Below are positions 25,301 through 34,194 of a stretch of 64,000 nucleotides of DNA, piece by piece. The notes under the pieces are model-generated. The model ran no database searches. It was given only the letters and a program-made list of their open reading frames with translations, and was not told the DNA's origin. The DNA is from Myxococcus xanthus. Its GTDB lineage: Bacteria > Myxococcota > Myxococcia > Myxococcales > Myxococcaceae. How positions within the stretch are numbered: position 1 is the stretch's first letter; the number at the start of each line of letters is the position of its first letter. Made by a program: the position numbers and the translations under genes. The stretch lies in the NCBI RefSeq assembly GCF_900106535.1, contig NZ_FNOH01000013.1, forward strand, positions 1 through 64,000, given 5' to 3'.

Positions 25301-26157
25301 GAGGCCGGCTCCACGTCCGGCTGGGGGAGTGGGGCGCCGCCGTGCGCGTTCTTACCGGGGTGGTGGAAGGCGCGGAGCGGGTGCATGACCACGAGACGCT
25401 CGTGGTGTCGCTGGCGCTGCTGGGCTCGGCGCTCACGTTCCTGGACCGGACCGACGAAGCCGCGACCCGCTTCGACATGGCACTGCTGCGCTGTGAGCAG
25501 GCCGGGGACGCGCTGCACCGGGCCGCTACGCTCATCAACCGTGTGCTGCTGTGGTTGCGCCTGGGGAATGTGGCTCGGATGGAAGAGGACCTGCGCCGCG
25601 CGATGGTGCTGGGCCGGGAGCTGGGCCATGCGCAAGTGGAGCGCTGGTCCACCTTCAACCTCGCCGAGGTGCTCTACATGCAAGGCCGACTGGAGGAGGC
25701 GCTGCCGCTGGCCCGGCGTGTTCACGAACTGGGCGTGCGTTTCTTCCGTGAGCACCCTGTCCCGGTGGATGCGTTGCTGCTCGCGCGCATGGCCGCCGCG
25801 CTGGGCGACCTGGAGGAGGCGACGCGGCAGCTCCGGTGGATTGACGCCCACTGTCCGCCCGAATCGCTGCCGCCCACCGCCGTCATGCGGAGGCTGGTGG
25901 AGCTACAGGTCCAGGACGCACGGGGCGGCGGCTCGGCGCGGGAGGCGTGGCTGGCCCTGGCGGACGACGCGGACACCCTGGCTTCGGCGGATGAGAAGGC
26001 GGAGATTCTCCTCCAGGCCGCCCGGGGCGCGCTCCAGGCGGGACGTACCGACGAGGCGCGCACCTGGGTGGTCCGGGCCGAGCGCGCGGTGGAGGAGGGC
26101 GCTCCCCTGTGGCGAGCCCGCCTGGAGTCCCTGCGGGTTGCCCTTTTCGACGTGTAG
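22333..26157 (+). CDS. Multidomain Ser/Thr protein kinase with AAA-like and TPR regions
   Basis: A 1274-residue signalling protein. An N-terminal zinc ribbon (CPVC and CPVH, residues 3-19) precedes a Hanks kinase domain (about 45-300): Gly-rich GSGGFSHV, Lys70, HRDLKPEN with Asp161, a DLG in place of DFG (Asp179), and GTPYYMAPE (208-216). Next is a cyclase-like stretch (about 330-450), then an AAA/STAND ATPase-like region (about 475-720) with Walker B LLVDDAH at 598-604 but a Walker A, GDVGHGTS (510-517), that has Thr516 where Lys is expected. The C-terminal 450 residues are TPR-like. This resembles the large LuxR/AAA/TPR regulators fused to a kinase. Targets are unknown. Confidence 0.85.
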   Translation: MRCPVCHRRLALGAVCPVHGQRASSPGPDAEPFPLPDVPGLSPAALLGSGGFSHVFTAYREEDGREVALKVGRPPHRDRFVREAAALRRIGAPTTPTLHHSGVVRGRPFLVMERLHGQTLAAWMEALPGSGAASVPRVRELLRGLCAALERVHAAGVAHRDLKPENIFLREGGALSLLDLGLARFLDAPEDGESPEPEGLTLVGQRLGTPYYMAPEQCLDAREAGAAADVYALGVLLYELLTGAPPFIGGAEEIRHGHVSLRPARVSERAPVPTALDAVLSRCLAKAPSERFSRASDVLAAFDAACTQSLSMAPPEGAPAAVPTSSGPGAGERWVALLGVRADIPVDVLRLTFEPQGGTLARVHARGYLVAFSESLSAEANLRAGALVARKLMEEGKAATVLHLSRLHVLPGATTTRVAGPALESAGDWWPEDLSLGEARVTASAAARLGPGAMEHSPDGARLRLHDGGAATSSADAPPLSGRDAVLAALEAEASRCIEEGVPGLCVLTGDVGHGTSRVLEALSTRLEAAGRCLVVRLRASAPDAASSESLLDALRATAEPARVVQAPTLPLADARHAAARCLAEGLQRQAQAAPRVLLVDDAHLADPTSLDALEVATLAGVRAPLWVCVAARPALLGLRPHLGERSARVARIALPPLTPEASRSLLLHLLRPAEHVPEPVLARLEQLAQGVPLSLVELAGALRAAGALRASPGGGWYIAPDALLDVSVTPLFERLAARALAGLPAAHRVLARLCAVLGTEVEVSRVDAALRHLEPSDEMARVTSLDAGAGLQRLARSGLLRPTAPGHFAFRHPLLREALEALLPAPSRRVLHAAALRATPRDGMAERRRWAHHAAACGAHAEAITAFLSLAESARRAHLSVEAEQHYTRALALLPEGDVERRALALSGRGRVRHRLQRFREGLADLGAARALAVARGDEAQQVELLLEEATARDWMEDVEGSSACTREALERIERLDDPRLALRCSLARGRLHVRLGEWGAAVRVLTGVVEGAERVHDHETLVVSLALLGSALTFLDRTDEAATRFDMALLRCEQAGDALHRAATLINRVLLWLRLGNVARMEEDLRRAMVLGRELGHAQVERWSTFNLAEVLYMQGRLEEALPLARRVHELGVRFFREHPVPVDALLLARMAAALGDLEEATRQLRWIDAHCPPESLPPTAVMRRLVELQVQDARGGGSAREAWLALADDADTLASADEKAEILLQAARGALQAGRTDEARTWVVRAERAVEEGAPLWRARLESLRVALFDV

Positions 26158-26244
26158 CGAGAAATGTCACTGTCCGGCGGCAGTGTGACGTGAAGCGCTA
26201 CGCGAATGCTGCGTGGAGATCTGCTCTCATGGCACCGCATACAA

Positions 26245-26280
26245 CCTCCCAGGCTGGCTCGGCACATGCTTGCTGGGAGG
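26245..26280. repeat. Inverted repeat upstream of lipoprotein gene
   Basis: CCTCCCAG (26245-26252) and CTGGGAGG (26273-26280) are perfect inverted repeats 20 bp apart in the 161-bp gap between the kinase gene and the Cys-rich lipoprotein gene. It may be a hairpin in mRNA or an operator. Confidence 0.4.
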
Positions 26281-26318
26281 CAGCACTCCTTCCTTCCGTC
26301 GTTCTTGGAGGACGTCTC

Positions 26319-27863
26319 ATGGCCCTTGGTTCGCCTCGCCTGTTGGCGGTTTCCTCGCTCGTGTTTTTCGCCCTGTCGGGCTGCGGAACCGGGCCTCATG
26401 AAGAGGAGACGCCCACGGTAGGGACGCAGGCGTCGGAGATTCGCATCGCCAACTCGCTCACGACGCAGGCGCTGGTGCTCAACGCCATCTCCACCAACGC
26501 CGACTCCAACCAGTTGCTGGGGACCTCGGCGCTTGGGCAGTTGTTCCACCCCACGCAGGGCGACGAGAACACGCGCCGACGGCTGCATGACCCCAATGCG
26601 CAGCGGTTCATGGAGTACGTGGTGGGCTGCGCGCTGACGGTCGACCAGGAGATTGCCTATTACGACCCGCGGGAGCCCAGTCCCGGCGTCCGGAAATGGC
26701 TTGGACAGGCGGGGCTCTGCCCGGATTGGGACGACTCCCCGCCGAGCCGGAGCTGCCTGGAGCGTGTCTCCGCCTGTGTACTGGCGCGCAACAACGCGGA
26801 GGGACGGCGCGTGGAGCTGTCCATGCGCGGCGAGCACCAGTTCTACGCGTCGGGCCCCAACATCTACACGCTGGATGCGAAGACGCGCCCGGCCGCGCAC
26901 GTCCCCATCACGGGCAATGCGCTGGCCAGCTTCGGGGACTGTGGCCTGGGCGAATCAGGCGAGCAGCGTGACTGCGGTTGGACGCCGGATGGCATTGGCC
27001 GCTGCACGCCTTCCACGACCGTCGTGGTGGGAGCGGGGGGGCCGCTGTCCTGCGCGGGGCTGTCTCCCATCGTGGGCTCCAGTGTGAATGGGCCCACCGT
27101 CCTGCGGGTGTGCGAGGGCATCGCGGGGTGTGACCATCTCGACGCGCGCAACCTGGGCGAGGCGACAGGGAGCTGCGCGGGGGCGCCCGCCGTGCCAGTG
27201 GTCTCCTTCACCTGCCCGGCCGGGGGCCACTACAGCGTGATGACCGCGCCGGCTTCAAGCACGACCGTGGAATGGCTGGCGAACGTCGAGGCGTATCCGG
27301 ACTCCGCGTCCACCTATGGCCTGTCCGAGCAGCAGGTCTATTCCGTGCGCGAGGGCGCATTCTACGGAAACATCTTCCTGCCGAACGAGCTGGGGGCGGA
27401 GGTGGACGTCGTGGCACTCGGGGATGGGGACAAGAAGCGGTACGTGGTGGTGGGTGCCGACGTCATCGTGCGCGGCTCCATCTACCGGAAGATGTTCTCC
27501 TGCTACGACCCGGCCTGGTCGAGCGGGGCGGCGTACGCGGTGAACCGCGTCTGCGCGCTGCCCTCGTCGGGCTCCAACTGTGCCGCGCGCGTGACGGGGC
27601 CCTGCTTCACATCCCTCAGTCCGCCCGTGGCCGGTAAGTGCGAGATCCTGGATGGGCCCCTCACGCCGAGGGATGGCGACTACGAGGCGTGCCACGACGA
27701 TGACGACGTGCTGTGGAATCAGTCGGTGACCACCTACCTCCATGCCCCGTGCGACACAGTGGCGAAGGAGATGCGCACCCAGTCCTGCGGGCGTTCATCG
27801 GGGCCCGTCAAGCCGCTGCCTACGGGGGAGGAGCTGCCCTTTCCCTTCCCTCGGAAGAAGTAG
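26319..27863 (+). CDS. Cysteine-rich exported lipoprotein, unknown function
   Basis: A 514-residue lipoprotein. The signal peptide has the lipobox LSGC (mature Cys about residue 19). About 21 Cys residues are spread over the chain, mostly in short GxC or CGxG settings, which suggests many disulfides and an exported location. I do not recognise a family. ATG 26319 follows GGAGG (26307-26311); an earlier in-frame ATG is less likely as it lacks a signal peptide. It lies between two kinase genes and ends 12 bp before the second, so it may be co-transcribed with it and might sense something outside. Confidence 0.75.
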   Translation: MALGSPRLLAVSSLVFFALSGCGTGPHEEETPTVGTQASEIRIANSLTTQALVLNAISTNADSNQLLGTSALGQLFHPTQGDENTRRRLHDPNAQRFMEYVVGCALTVDQEIAYYDPREPSPGVRKWLGQAGLCPDWDDSPPSRSCLERVSACVLARNNAEGRRVELSMRGEHQFYASGPNIYTLDAKTRPAAHVPITGNALASFGDCGLGESGEQRDCGWTPDGIGRCTPSTTVVVGAGGPLSCAGLSPIVGSSVNGPTVLRVCEGIAGCDHLDARNLGEATGSCAGAPAVPVVSFTCPAGGHYSVMTAPASSTTVEWLANVEAYPDSASTYGLSEQQVYSVREGAFYGNIFLPNELGAEVDVVALGDGDKKRYVVVGADVIVRGSIYRKMFSCYDPAWSSGAAYAVNRVCALPSSGSNCAARVTGPCFTSLSPPVAGKCEILDGPLTPRDGDYEACHDDDDVLWNQSVTTYLHAPCDTVAKEMRTQSCGRSSGPVKPLPTGEELPFPFPRKK

Positions 27864-27875
27864 GCCTTCTGCCGC

Positions 27876-29249
27876 ATGGCGTCGGGTGACGAAGAGGCCC
27901 TCTATGGCGAGGAGCTGGGCGTCGGCGCCCTGGTATCGGACTGGCTGGTGGAGCAGGTCCATTACCGGGGGCCTGTCTCCACGCTCTACCGTGCCCGACA
28001 TGTCCGCACGGGTGCGCTCGCGGCGCTGAAGGTCCTGCTCCCGCAGCCCTCGGACGTCGCCCTGCGGCGCTTCCGTCGGGAGGCGGAGACGCTCCAGCGG
28101 TTGAGACATCCGCACATCGTCGACGTGCTTGGCTACGGCACGCTCGCGGACGGGCGGCCCTTCATCGCGATGGAGTGGTTGGAGGGGAGGGACCTCGCGG
28201 CGGAGCTGGCTTCGCGCGGGCCGCTGTCGCCAGGAGAGGCGCTGGAGGTGCTGGAGCAGGTGGGCGGCGCGCTGCGCACCGCGCACCAGGCCGGTGTCGT
28301 GCACCGGGACTTGAAGGCGCAGAACGTGGTGCGCTTGAGCACGGGCAGTGGAGCGCCGCGCGTGAAGCTGGTGGACTTCGGCGTGGCGAAGGGGCTGACG
28401 CCGGATGCGCCGGGCGCGTCCACGCTCACGCTGACGGGCGTCTCCCTGGGCACGCCGTTGTCCATGGCGCCCGAGCAGATTCGCGGCGAGCCGCCCGACG
28501 CCCGCACGGACCTGTACGCGATGGGCGTGCTGCTCTTCCAACTCGTCACCGGGCAGCCGCCCTTCCAGGGGGCCACCCGGCATGAGGTGGAGGACCTGCA
28601 CCTGAATGCGCCGCCTCCTCGGCCCAGTGAGCGCGCCCCGGTGCCTGCCGCACTGGATGCCGTGGTGCTGCGCAGCATGGGGAAGCGGCGCGAGGACCGA
28701 TACCCGGACATCGATGCCTGGCTCGACGCGCTCCGGCGCGCGGTGAAGGGCAGTCCCACGGAGGACCAGCCCACGCTCGCCGTGGCGCTGTACGCGGAAG
28801 CCCGGCTCCACGGCGCGGTGGAACCTTCGTCCTTGGAGCGGCTGGATGCGTTGCTGGAGCGCGTGGGGGGGACCGCGCGCGCCGCCGGGCTGGACGTGCG
28901 GCTGGAGGGGAGCGGTTGCCTGCTGGCCTTCGCGCCGCTGCCGCCGGAAGCAGGGGCGGAGCAGGCCGCGCGAGCGCGAGTGCTGCACGCCGCGCTGGCC
29001 CTGGTGGAGTTCGTGGCGGCGAGCGAGGCGCCGCGCCCGGTGGACCTGGCCATCACCGTTCACGTCGCGGAGCTGCCTCGCGAGGGCAGCGGCGGCGGGT
29101 TGTTGCACCTGCCGGGCTGGGTCGCGGAGCCACCAGGAACGGACCTGGTGGCGACCGCTCGGGCGCTCGAGGGCCTGGAAACGGCCTTCCTGGTGACACC
29201 CGTGTCCGCCGCGGGACTGGGGTGCTTGCGCGTCAGCCGCCCGCGGTGA
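27876..29249 (+). CDS. Hanks-type Ser/Thr protein kinase with cyclase-like C-terminus
   Basis: A 457-residue kinase. Catalytic elements: Lys52, HRDLKAQN (143-150, Asp145 and Asn150), VDFG (167-169 Asp-Phe-Gly), and GTPLSMAPEQ. The Gly-rich loop (RGPVSTLYRA) is poor. After about residue 300 comes a region (about 310-455) whose strand-and-turn pattern, for example LEGSGCLLAFAPL and later TARALEGLETAFLVTPVS, resembles a degenerate class III nucleotide cyclase. No transmembrane segment is seen. It ends 3 bp before the convergent stop codon of the FHA-sigma-54 activator gene, a possible substrate or partner. Confidence 0.85.
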   Translation: MASGDEEALYGEELGVGALVSDWLVEQVHYRGPVSTLYRARHVRTGALAALKVLLPQPSDVALRRFRREAETLQRLRHPHIVDVLGYGTLADGRPFIAMEWLEGRDLAAELASRGPLSPGEALEVLEQVGGALRTAHQAGVVHRDLKAQNVVRLSTGSGAPRVKLVDFGVAKGLTPDAPGASTLTLTGVSLGTPLSMAPEQIRGEPPDARTDLYAMGVLLFQLVTGQPPFQGATRHEVEDLHLNAPPPRPSERAPVPAALDAVVLRSMGKRREDRYPDIDAWLDALRRAVKGSPTEDQPTLAVALYAEARLHGAVEPSSLERLDALLERVGGTARAAGLDVRLEGSGCLLAFAPLPPEAGAEQAARARVLHAALALVEFVAASEAPRPVDLAITVHVAELPREGSGGGLLHLPGWVAEPPGTDLVATARALEGLETAFLVTPVSAAGLGCLRVSRPR

Positions 29250-29252
29250 GGC

Positions 29253-30671
<1,419 letters not shown>

Positions 30672-31050
30672 GGAAGTCAAGATATCACGGGAGCCGACAT
30701 CCGAACGGTTCTCTCCCGGGCTCATTCTTATTGGGGGGCGGTTGTTGGCCGCCCGCTTTGGGAGCGAGGCGGGGCCCGCGCGGAGGCGCGGCATCTCCGG
30801 GATTTCCGCTAGTCGAGGCTGTCTGGACCTTCTCGGCTGGGAGGTGCTGTGTCACAGCGGACTCGGAGTGTCGCGGACCCCACATGTCGGCGCGGGCGGT
30901 CGTGCTGATGAAATCACAGACATGACACCGCGGGTCATCGCATCGCCACATCTGCCCGGGGATGAAATCATGTCTGTCATTCCACGGGGCGGAGTTTCAA
31001 CATGGCGCGCTACCTGCCGCGTTTGCCTGGGCCTCTGGTAGGAATGCGCC
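30672..31050. other. Intergenic region between the activator and YjbR-like gene
   Basis: This 379-bp gap separates divergently transcribed genes and must hold both promoters. It carries an inverted repeat at 30916-30977. No small coding sequence, RNA gene or clear sigma-54 promoter (GG-N10-GC) was seen. Confidence 0.5.
30916..30977. repeat. Perfect 10-bp inverted repeat, operator-like
   Basis: ACAGACATGA (30916-30925) and TCATGTCTGT (30968-30977) are inverted copies 42 bp apart, each embedded in GATGAAATCA as a direct repeat. The layout suggests two binding sites of a dimeric regulator acting on one of the flanking promoters. Confidence 0.45.
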
Positions 31051-31446
31051 ATGGCGACACGGGGTAGGCGCCGCGCGATGCGCGGTGGGGGGACGCAGGG
31101 GCTGACGTTCGACGCGGTGCGCGCGCTGGCGCTGTCTCTACCGGGGATGGAGGAGGGCACGTCTTTCGGGACGCCCGCGTTCCGCGTGCGCAAGAAGTTC
31201 ATCGCCCGCTTCCATGAGGACGGCGAGTCGCTGGTGGTGAAGGTCGAGCCCGGCGTGCGGGACGTCCTCATTCAGGCCGAGCCAGACAGTTGCTACATCA
31301 CCGAACATTACGCGGGGTACCCCGAGTACCTGCTCGTGCGCGTTGCCGCGGCGCGTCCGGCGCTCGTCCGCCAACTGTTGGAGGACGCGTGGCGGAGGAC
31401 TGCCTCCCAGCGGCAGCTGGCGGAGCGGGCGCGGGACGCGGACTGA
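31051..31446 (+). CDS. MmcQ/YjbR-family protein
   Basis: A 131-residue protein of the MmcQ/YjbR family. The hallmark segments are FDAVRALALSLPGMEEGTSFGTPAFRV (about residues 19-45, here cited only by its key words) and ITEHYAGYPEYLLVR near the C-terminus. Members have a CyaY-like fold and are thought to bind DNA, but the function is poorly known. ATG 31051 follows TAGGAAT; ATG 31078 is also possible. It is transcribed away from the FHA activator. Confidence 0.82.
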   Translation: MATRGRRRAMRGGGTQGLTFDAVRALALSLPGMEEGTSFGTPAFRVRKKFIARFHEDGESLVVKVEPGVRDVLIQAEPDSCYITEHYAGYPEYLLVRVAAARPALVRQLLEDAWRRTASQRQLAERARDAD

Positions 31447-31586
31447 CGCCCGCGTTTTCGCGGCAGGCGTTGGCAGGCCCGGCATTCAATGCGAGGCTCT
31501 GGGAGAAGAGGGGGGCAGGCCGGGAAGGGGCGCAACGCTTTGGCGGCGCCCATGCTGGCCGGTCTCACCGGAACGGGAGACCCGAC

Positions 31587-32786
31587 ATGACAGAGTCAGC
31601 AGGTGGTCAGGGCGAGGGGAGCGGGCGGCTGCGCACGCCCGTGGAGGGTGCCCTCCGCGCGGTGCGCTCTCTGGTCGAGTTGGAGGACACGGACCGGGCG
31701 GCACAGCTCTACGAGGAGCTGGGCGATGCGCAGCGCGAGCGCATCCGTCACGAAGCTGAACAGGGGCCGGCGAAGGAGCGCCGTGGCTTCGTCGAGGTGC
31801 TGCGGCGCGCGCGGGACTTCCTGGGCGCGGCCCGGCTGATGGACGGCCAGGGCGAGGACGCCACCGCCGGGGACCTCTACTTCCAGAGTGGCAAGTACAT
31901 GGCCGCCGCGGAGAGCTACCTCCGAGCGGGTGATGCCGAGCGCGCCGCCGCCGCCTTCGAGCGAGGTGGCGCGCTGGAACGCGCGCTGGCCATCTACCGG
32001 GAGCTGGGCTCGCGCGAAGCCATGGCGCAGTGCCTGGTGCGCCTGGACCGTCCCTTCGAGGCGGCCACGCTCTACCGGGAGCTGGGACAGGCGCACGCGG
32101 AGGTCGAGGCGCTCGGAGGCGTGCGCGCGGAGGACCCGCGCTTCGTGGAGGCGGTGCTGCGCATCTGCCAGTTGCTGGACGCGGAGGGCTTCACGCACCG
32201 GGCGCTGGCGGTGCTCGCGGACGCGGTGAGCAGCTCGGAGGATGCGCGCGGGGACCCGGCGCTGGTGACGGAGAAGGCCCGGCTGCTGCGCCGCATGGGG
32301 ATGGAGGCGGAAGCGGAGGCCATGCTCATTCGCCGTTCCGGAGGCGCGTCGGCGCCTGCGGCGAACGGGTACCGGTTCCTCAAGGCCATCCCCATCTTCG
32401 GCGAGCTGTCCCTGGAGGACATGAAGGACCTCTATCGGCTGGCGCGTCAGGTCGTCATCGCGCCCGGCGCCGTGTTGCTGGAGAAGGGCGCGCCCGGCCT
32501 GGGACTCTTCGTCCTCATGGACGGCTCCGTGGACGTCTTCAGTGGCCCCGAGGAGGACGCCCGGCACCTCAACACGCTGGGGCCCGGGGCGTACCTGGGG
32601 GAAATCTCCCTGGTGCAGGATGGGCCCGTGTCCGCCCATGTCCGTGCGCGGACCTCCGTGCGGGCGCTGCGCATCAGCCGTGTCGACTTCGAACGCTTCG
32701 TGGATACGCACGAGGCGGCGGCGCTGCGCATCTTCCGCCTCTTCACCCAGAACCTCGCGGGCCGGGTGCGTGCGCTGAGCACCTGA
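31587..32786 (+). CDS. TPR-like protein with C-terminal cyclic-nucleotide-binding domain
   Basis: A 399-residue soluble protein. Residues about 15-245 are helical tetratricopeptide-like repeats (GDLYFQSGKYMAAAESYLRAGDAERAA region; AAFERGGALERALAIYRELG). A cNMP-binding domain follows (about 262-385; FGELSLEDMKDLYRLARQ, GAYLGEISLV phosphate-binding cassette region with an Arg-containing segment). ATG 31587 follows GGGAGA. It is convergent with the histidine kinase gene, 23 bp apart. No effector domain is present, so it probably relays cAMP or c-di-AMP-like signals to a partner. Confidence 0.78.
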   Translation: MTESAGGQGEGSGRLRTPVEGALRAVRSLVELEDTDRAAQLYEELGDAQRERIRHEAEQGPAKERRGFVEVLRRARDFLGAARLMDGQGEDATAGDLYFQSGKYMAAAESYLRAGDAERAAAAFERGGALERALAIYRELGSREAMAQCLVRLDRPFEAATLYRELGQAHAEVEALGGVRAEDPRFVEAVLRICQLLDAEGFTHRALAVLADAVSSSEDARGDPALVTEKARLLRRMGMEAEAEAMLIRRSGGASAPAANGYRFLKAIPIFGELSLEDMKDLYRLARQVVIAPGAVLLEKGAPGLGLFVLMDGSVDVFSGPEEDARHLNTLGPGAYLGEISLVQDGPVSAHVRARTSVRALRISRVDFERFVDTHEAAALRIFRLFTQNLAGRVRALST

Positions 32787-32809
32787 CAGGGGCGTCCCAT
32801 GGCGTGTGT

Positions 32810-33982
32810 CTACGTGGGGCCGAGCGGGAGCCGGACGCTGAACGTGCTCCCTTTGTCCGGCACGCTGGACACCTGGATGTCGCCCCCGTGCGCCGAAACG
32901 ACCTGGTGGGCGATGAAGAGGCCGAGCCCCAGCCCACTGAAGTTGCGGCCGGACACGGCCCGCATGAACCGGTCGAAGACGTGGGGCAGTGCTTCCGGCG
33001 CGATGCCGATGCCCTCGTCGCGAACGCTCAGCAGCGCCATGCCGCCTTCCGCGCGCAGGCTGACGTGAATCGGCTTGCCCCCTCCGTACTTGAGCGCGTT
33101 GGAGAGGAGGTTGGTCATCACCTGCTCCACCCGGCGTGTGTCCCATTCGCCCTGCACGGGCGCAGGCGCGTCCAGTTCCACGGTGCTTCCGAGCTGGCTG
33201 GCTTGTGGCAGGTAGCGGGCGACGACCTCTCGAAGCAGCGCCGTGAGGTCCGCGGGCACGCGCTCCAGGGCCAGCTGGCCCACGCTGATACGTGACACGT
33301 CAAGCAGGTCGTCCACCAGCTCCACCAGCTTGCGCACCTGGCGGACGGCGACGTCGAGGTCGCGCTCCACGCGCTCGCTCGGCAGCATGCCTCCCGGGGC
33401 GCTGTCGACGGCGCGGCGCATGGCCGTCAGCTTCAGTTGCAGCGGGGTGAGCGGCGTGCGCAGCTCGTGGGACGCCACGGACAGGAAGTCGTCACGGATG
33501 CGAAGCGCCTCCCGTAGGCGCTCCATCTCCCGTTGCTCCTGGGCCTGGTAGCGGGCGGTGAAGTCGCGCGTCACCTTGCCGAAGCCACGCAGTTGCCCTG
33601 TCTCGTCATACAGCGCGGTGATGACGACGTTGGCCCAGAAGCGGCTGCCGTCCTTGCGGACGCGCCAGCCGTCCTCCTCGAAGCGGCCCTCACGCGTCGC
33701 CACCTCGAGCCCGTGCCGCGGCCGGTTCCGCGCCACGGCTTCGGGCGGATAGAAGCGGCTGAAGTGCTGCCCCAGAATCTCGTCCGCGCGGTAGCCCTTG
33801 ATGCGCTCAGCGCCCGGGTTCCAGCTCGCTACGTATCCGTCCAGGTCGAGCGTCAGGATGGCATGGTCAGTGACGCTCTCAATCAACAGCCGGAGCTGGT
33901 CCGCGGCGTCTTGCTTGGATTCGCCTTGCCCGGAATATGCGATGCGCCTGGCAAGTCCGGGGCAGCCGTTGGTGTCTTCCAT
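32810..33982 (-). CDS. PAS-domain sensor histidine kinase
   Basis: A 390-residue soluble histidine kinase. A PAS domain (about residues 27-140; ESVTDHAILTLDLDGYVASW) is followed by the dimerisation/phosphoacceptor domain with His172 in SHELRTPLTPL and a HATPase domain with N291/N295 (NLLSNALKYG), D322-EGIG and GLGLG (350-354) boxes. There is no transmembrane segment, so the signal is cytoplasmic, possibly redox or ligand through PAS. ATG 33982 is strongly supported by GGAGG six bases upstream. No response regulator gene is adjacent, so it is an orphan kinase. Confidence 0.9.
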   Translation of the reverse strand: MEDTNGCPGLARRIAYSGQGESKQDAADQLRLLIESVTDHAILTLDLDGYVASWNPGAERIKGYRADEILGQHFSRFYPPEAVARNRPRHGLEVATREGRFEEDGWRVRKDGSRFWANVVITALYDETGQLRGFGKVTRDFTARYQAQEQREMERLREALRIRDDFLSVASHELRTPLTPLQLKLTAMRRAVDSAPGGMLPSERVERDLDVAVRQVRKLVELVDDLLDVSRISVGQLALERVPADLTALLREVVARYLPQASQLGSTVELDAPAPVQGEWDTRRVEQVMTNLLSNALKYGGGKPIHVSLRAEGGMALLSVRDEGIGIAPEALPHVFDRFMRAVSGRNFSGLGLGLFIAHQVVSAHGGDIQVSSVPDKGSTFSVRLPLGPT

Positions 33983-34194
33983 GAGCCTCCTACTCTGACT
34001 TGCTGGTATGAGAACACGCCCCCCTCCGTCACGGGGAATCGCGCGATGTGGCCATCGGCCATCGGACACTCCGGCCGGCGCACGGGCAGGCAGCCAGCCG
34101 GTGCCAGTCCCCGACGCGGTGTGCGGGAGCCCCCTCCAGCTTGTCGAGGAAGGGGTCGTCACGAAGGTCGACTCGGACCCATGCGGGAGTTAAC

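Noticed and set aside
26258..26275. Sigma-54-like GGCAC...TTGCT before the Cys-rich lipoprotein
   Set aside because: GG and GC are separated by nine bases, one fewer than the required ten, so it should not be active.
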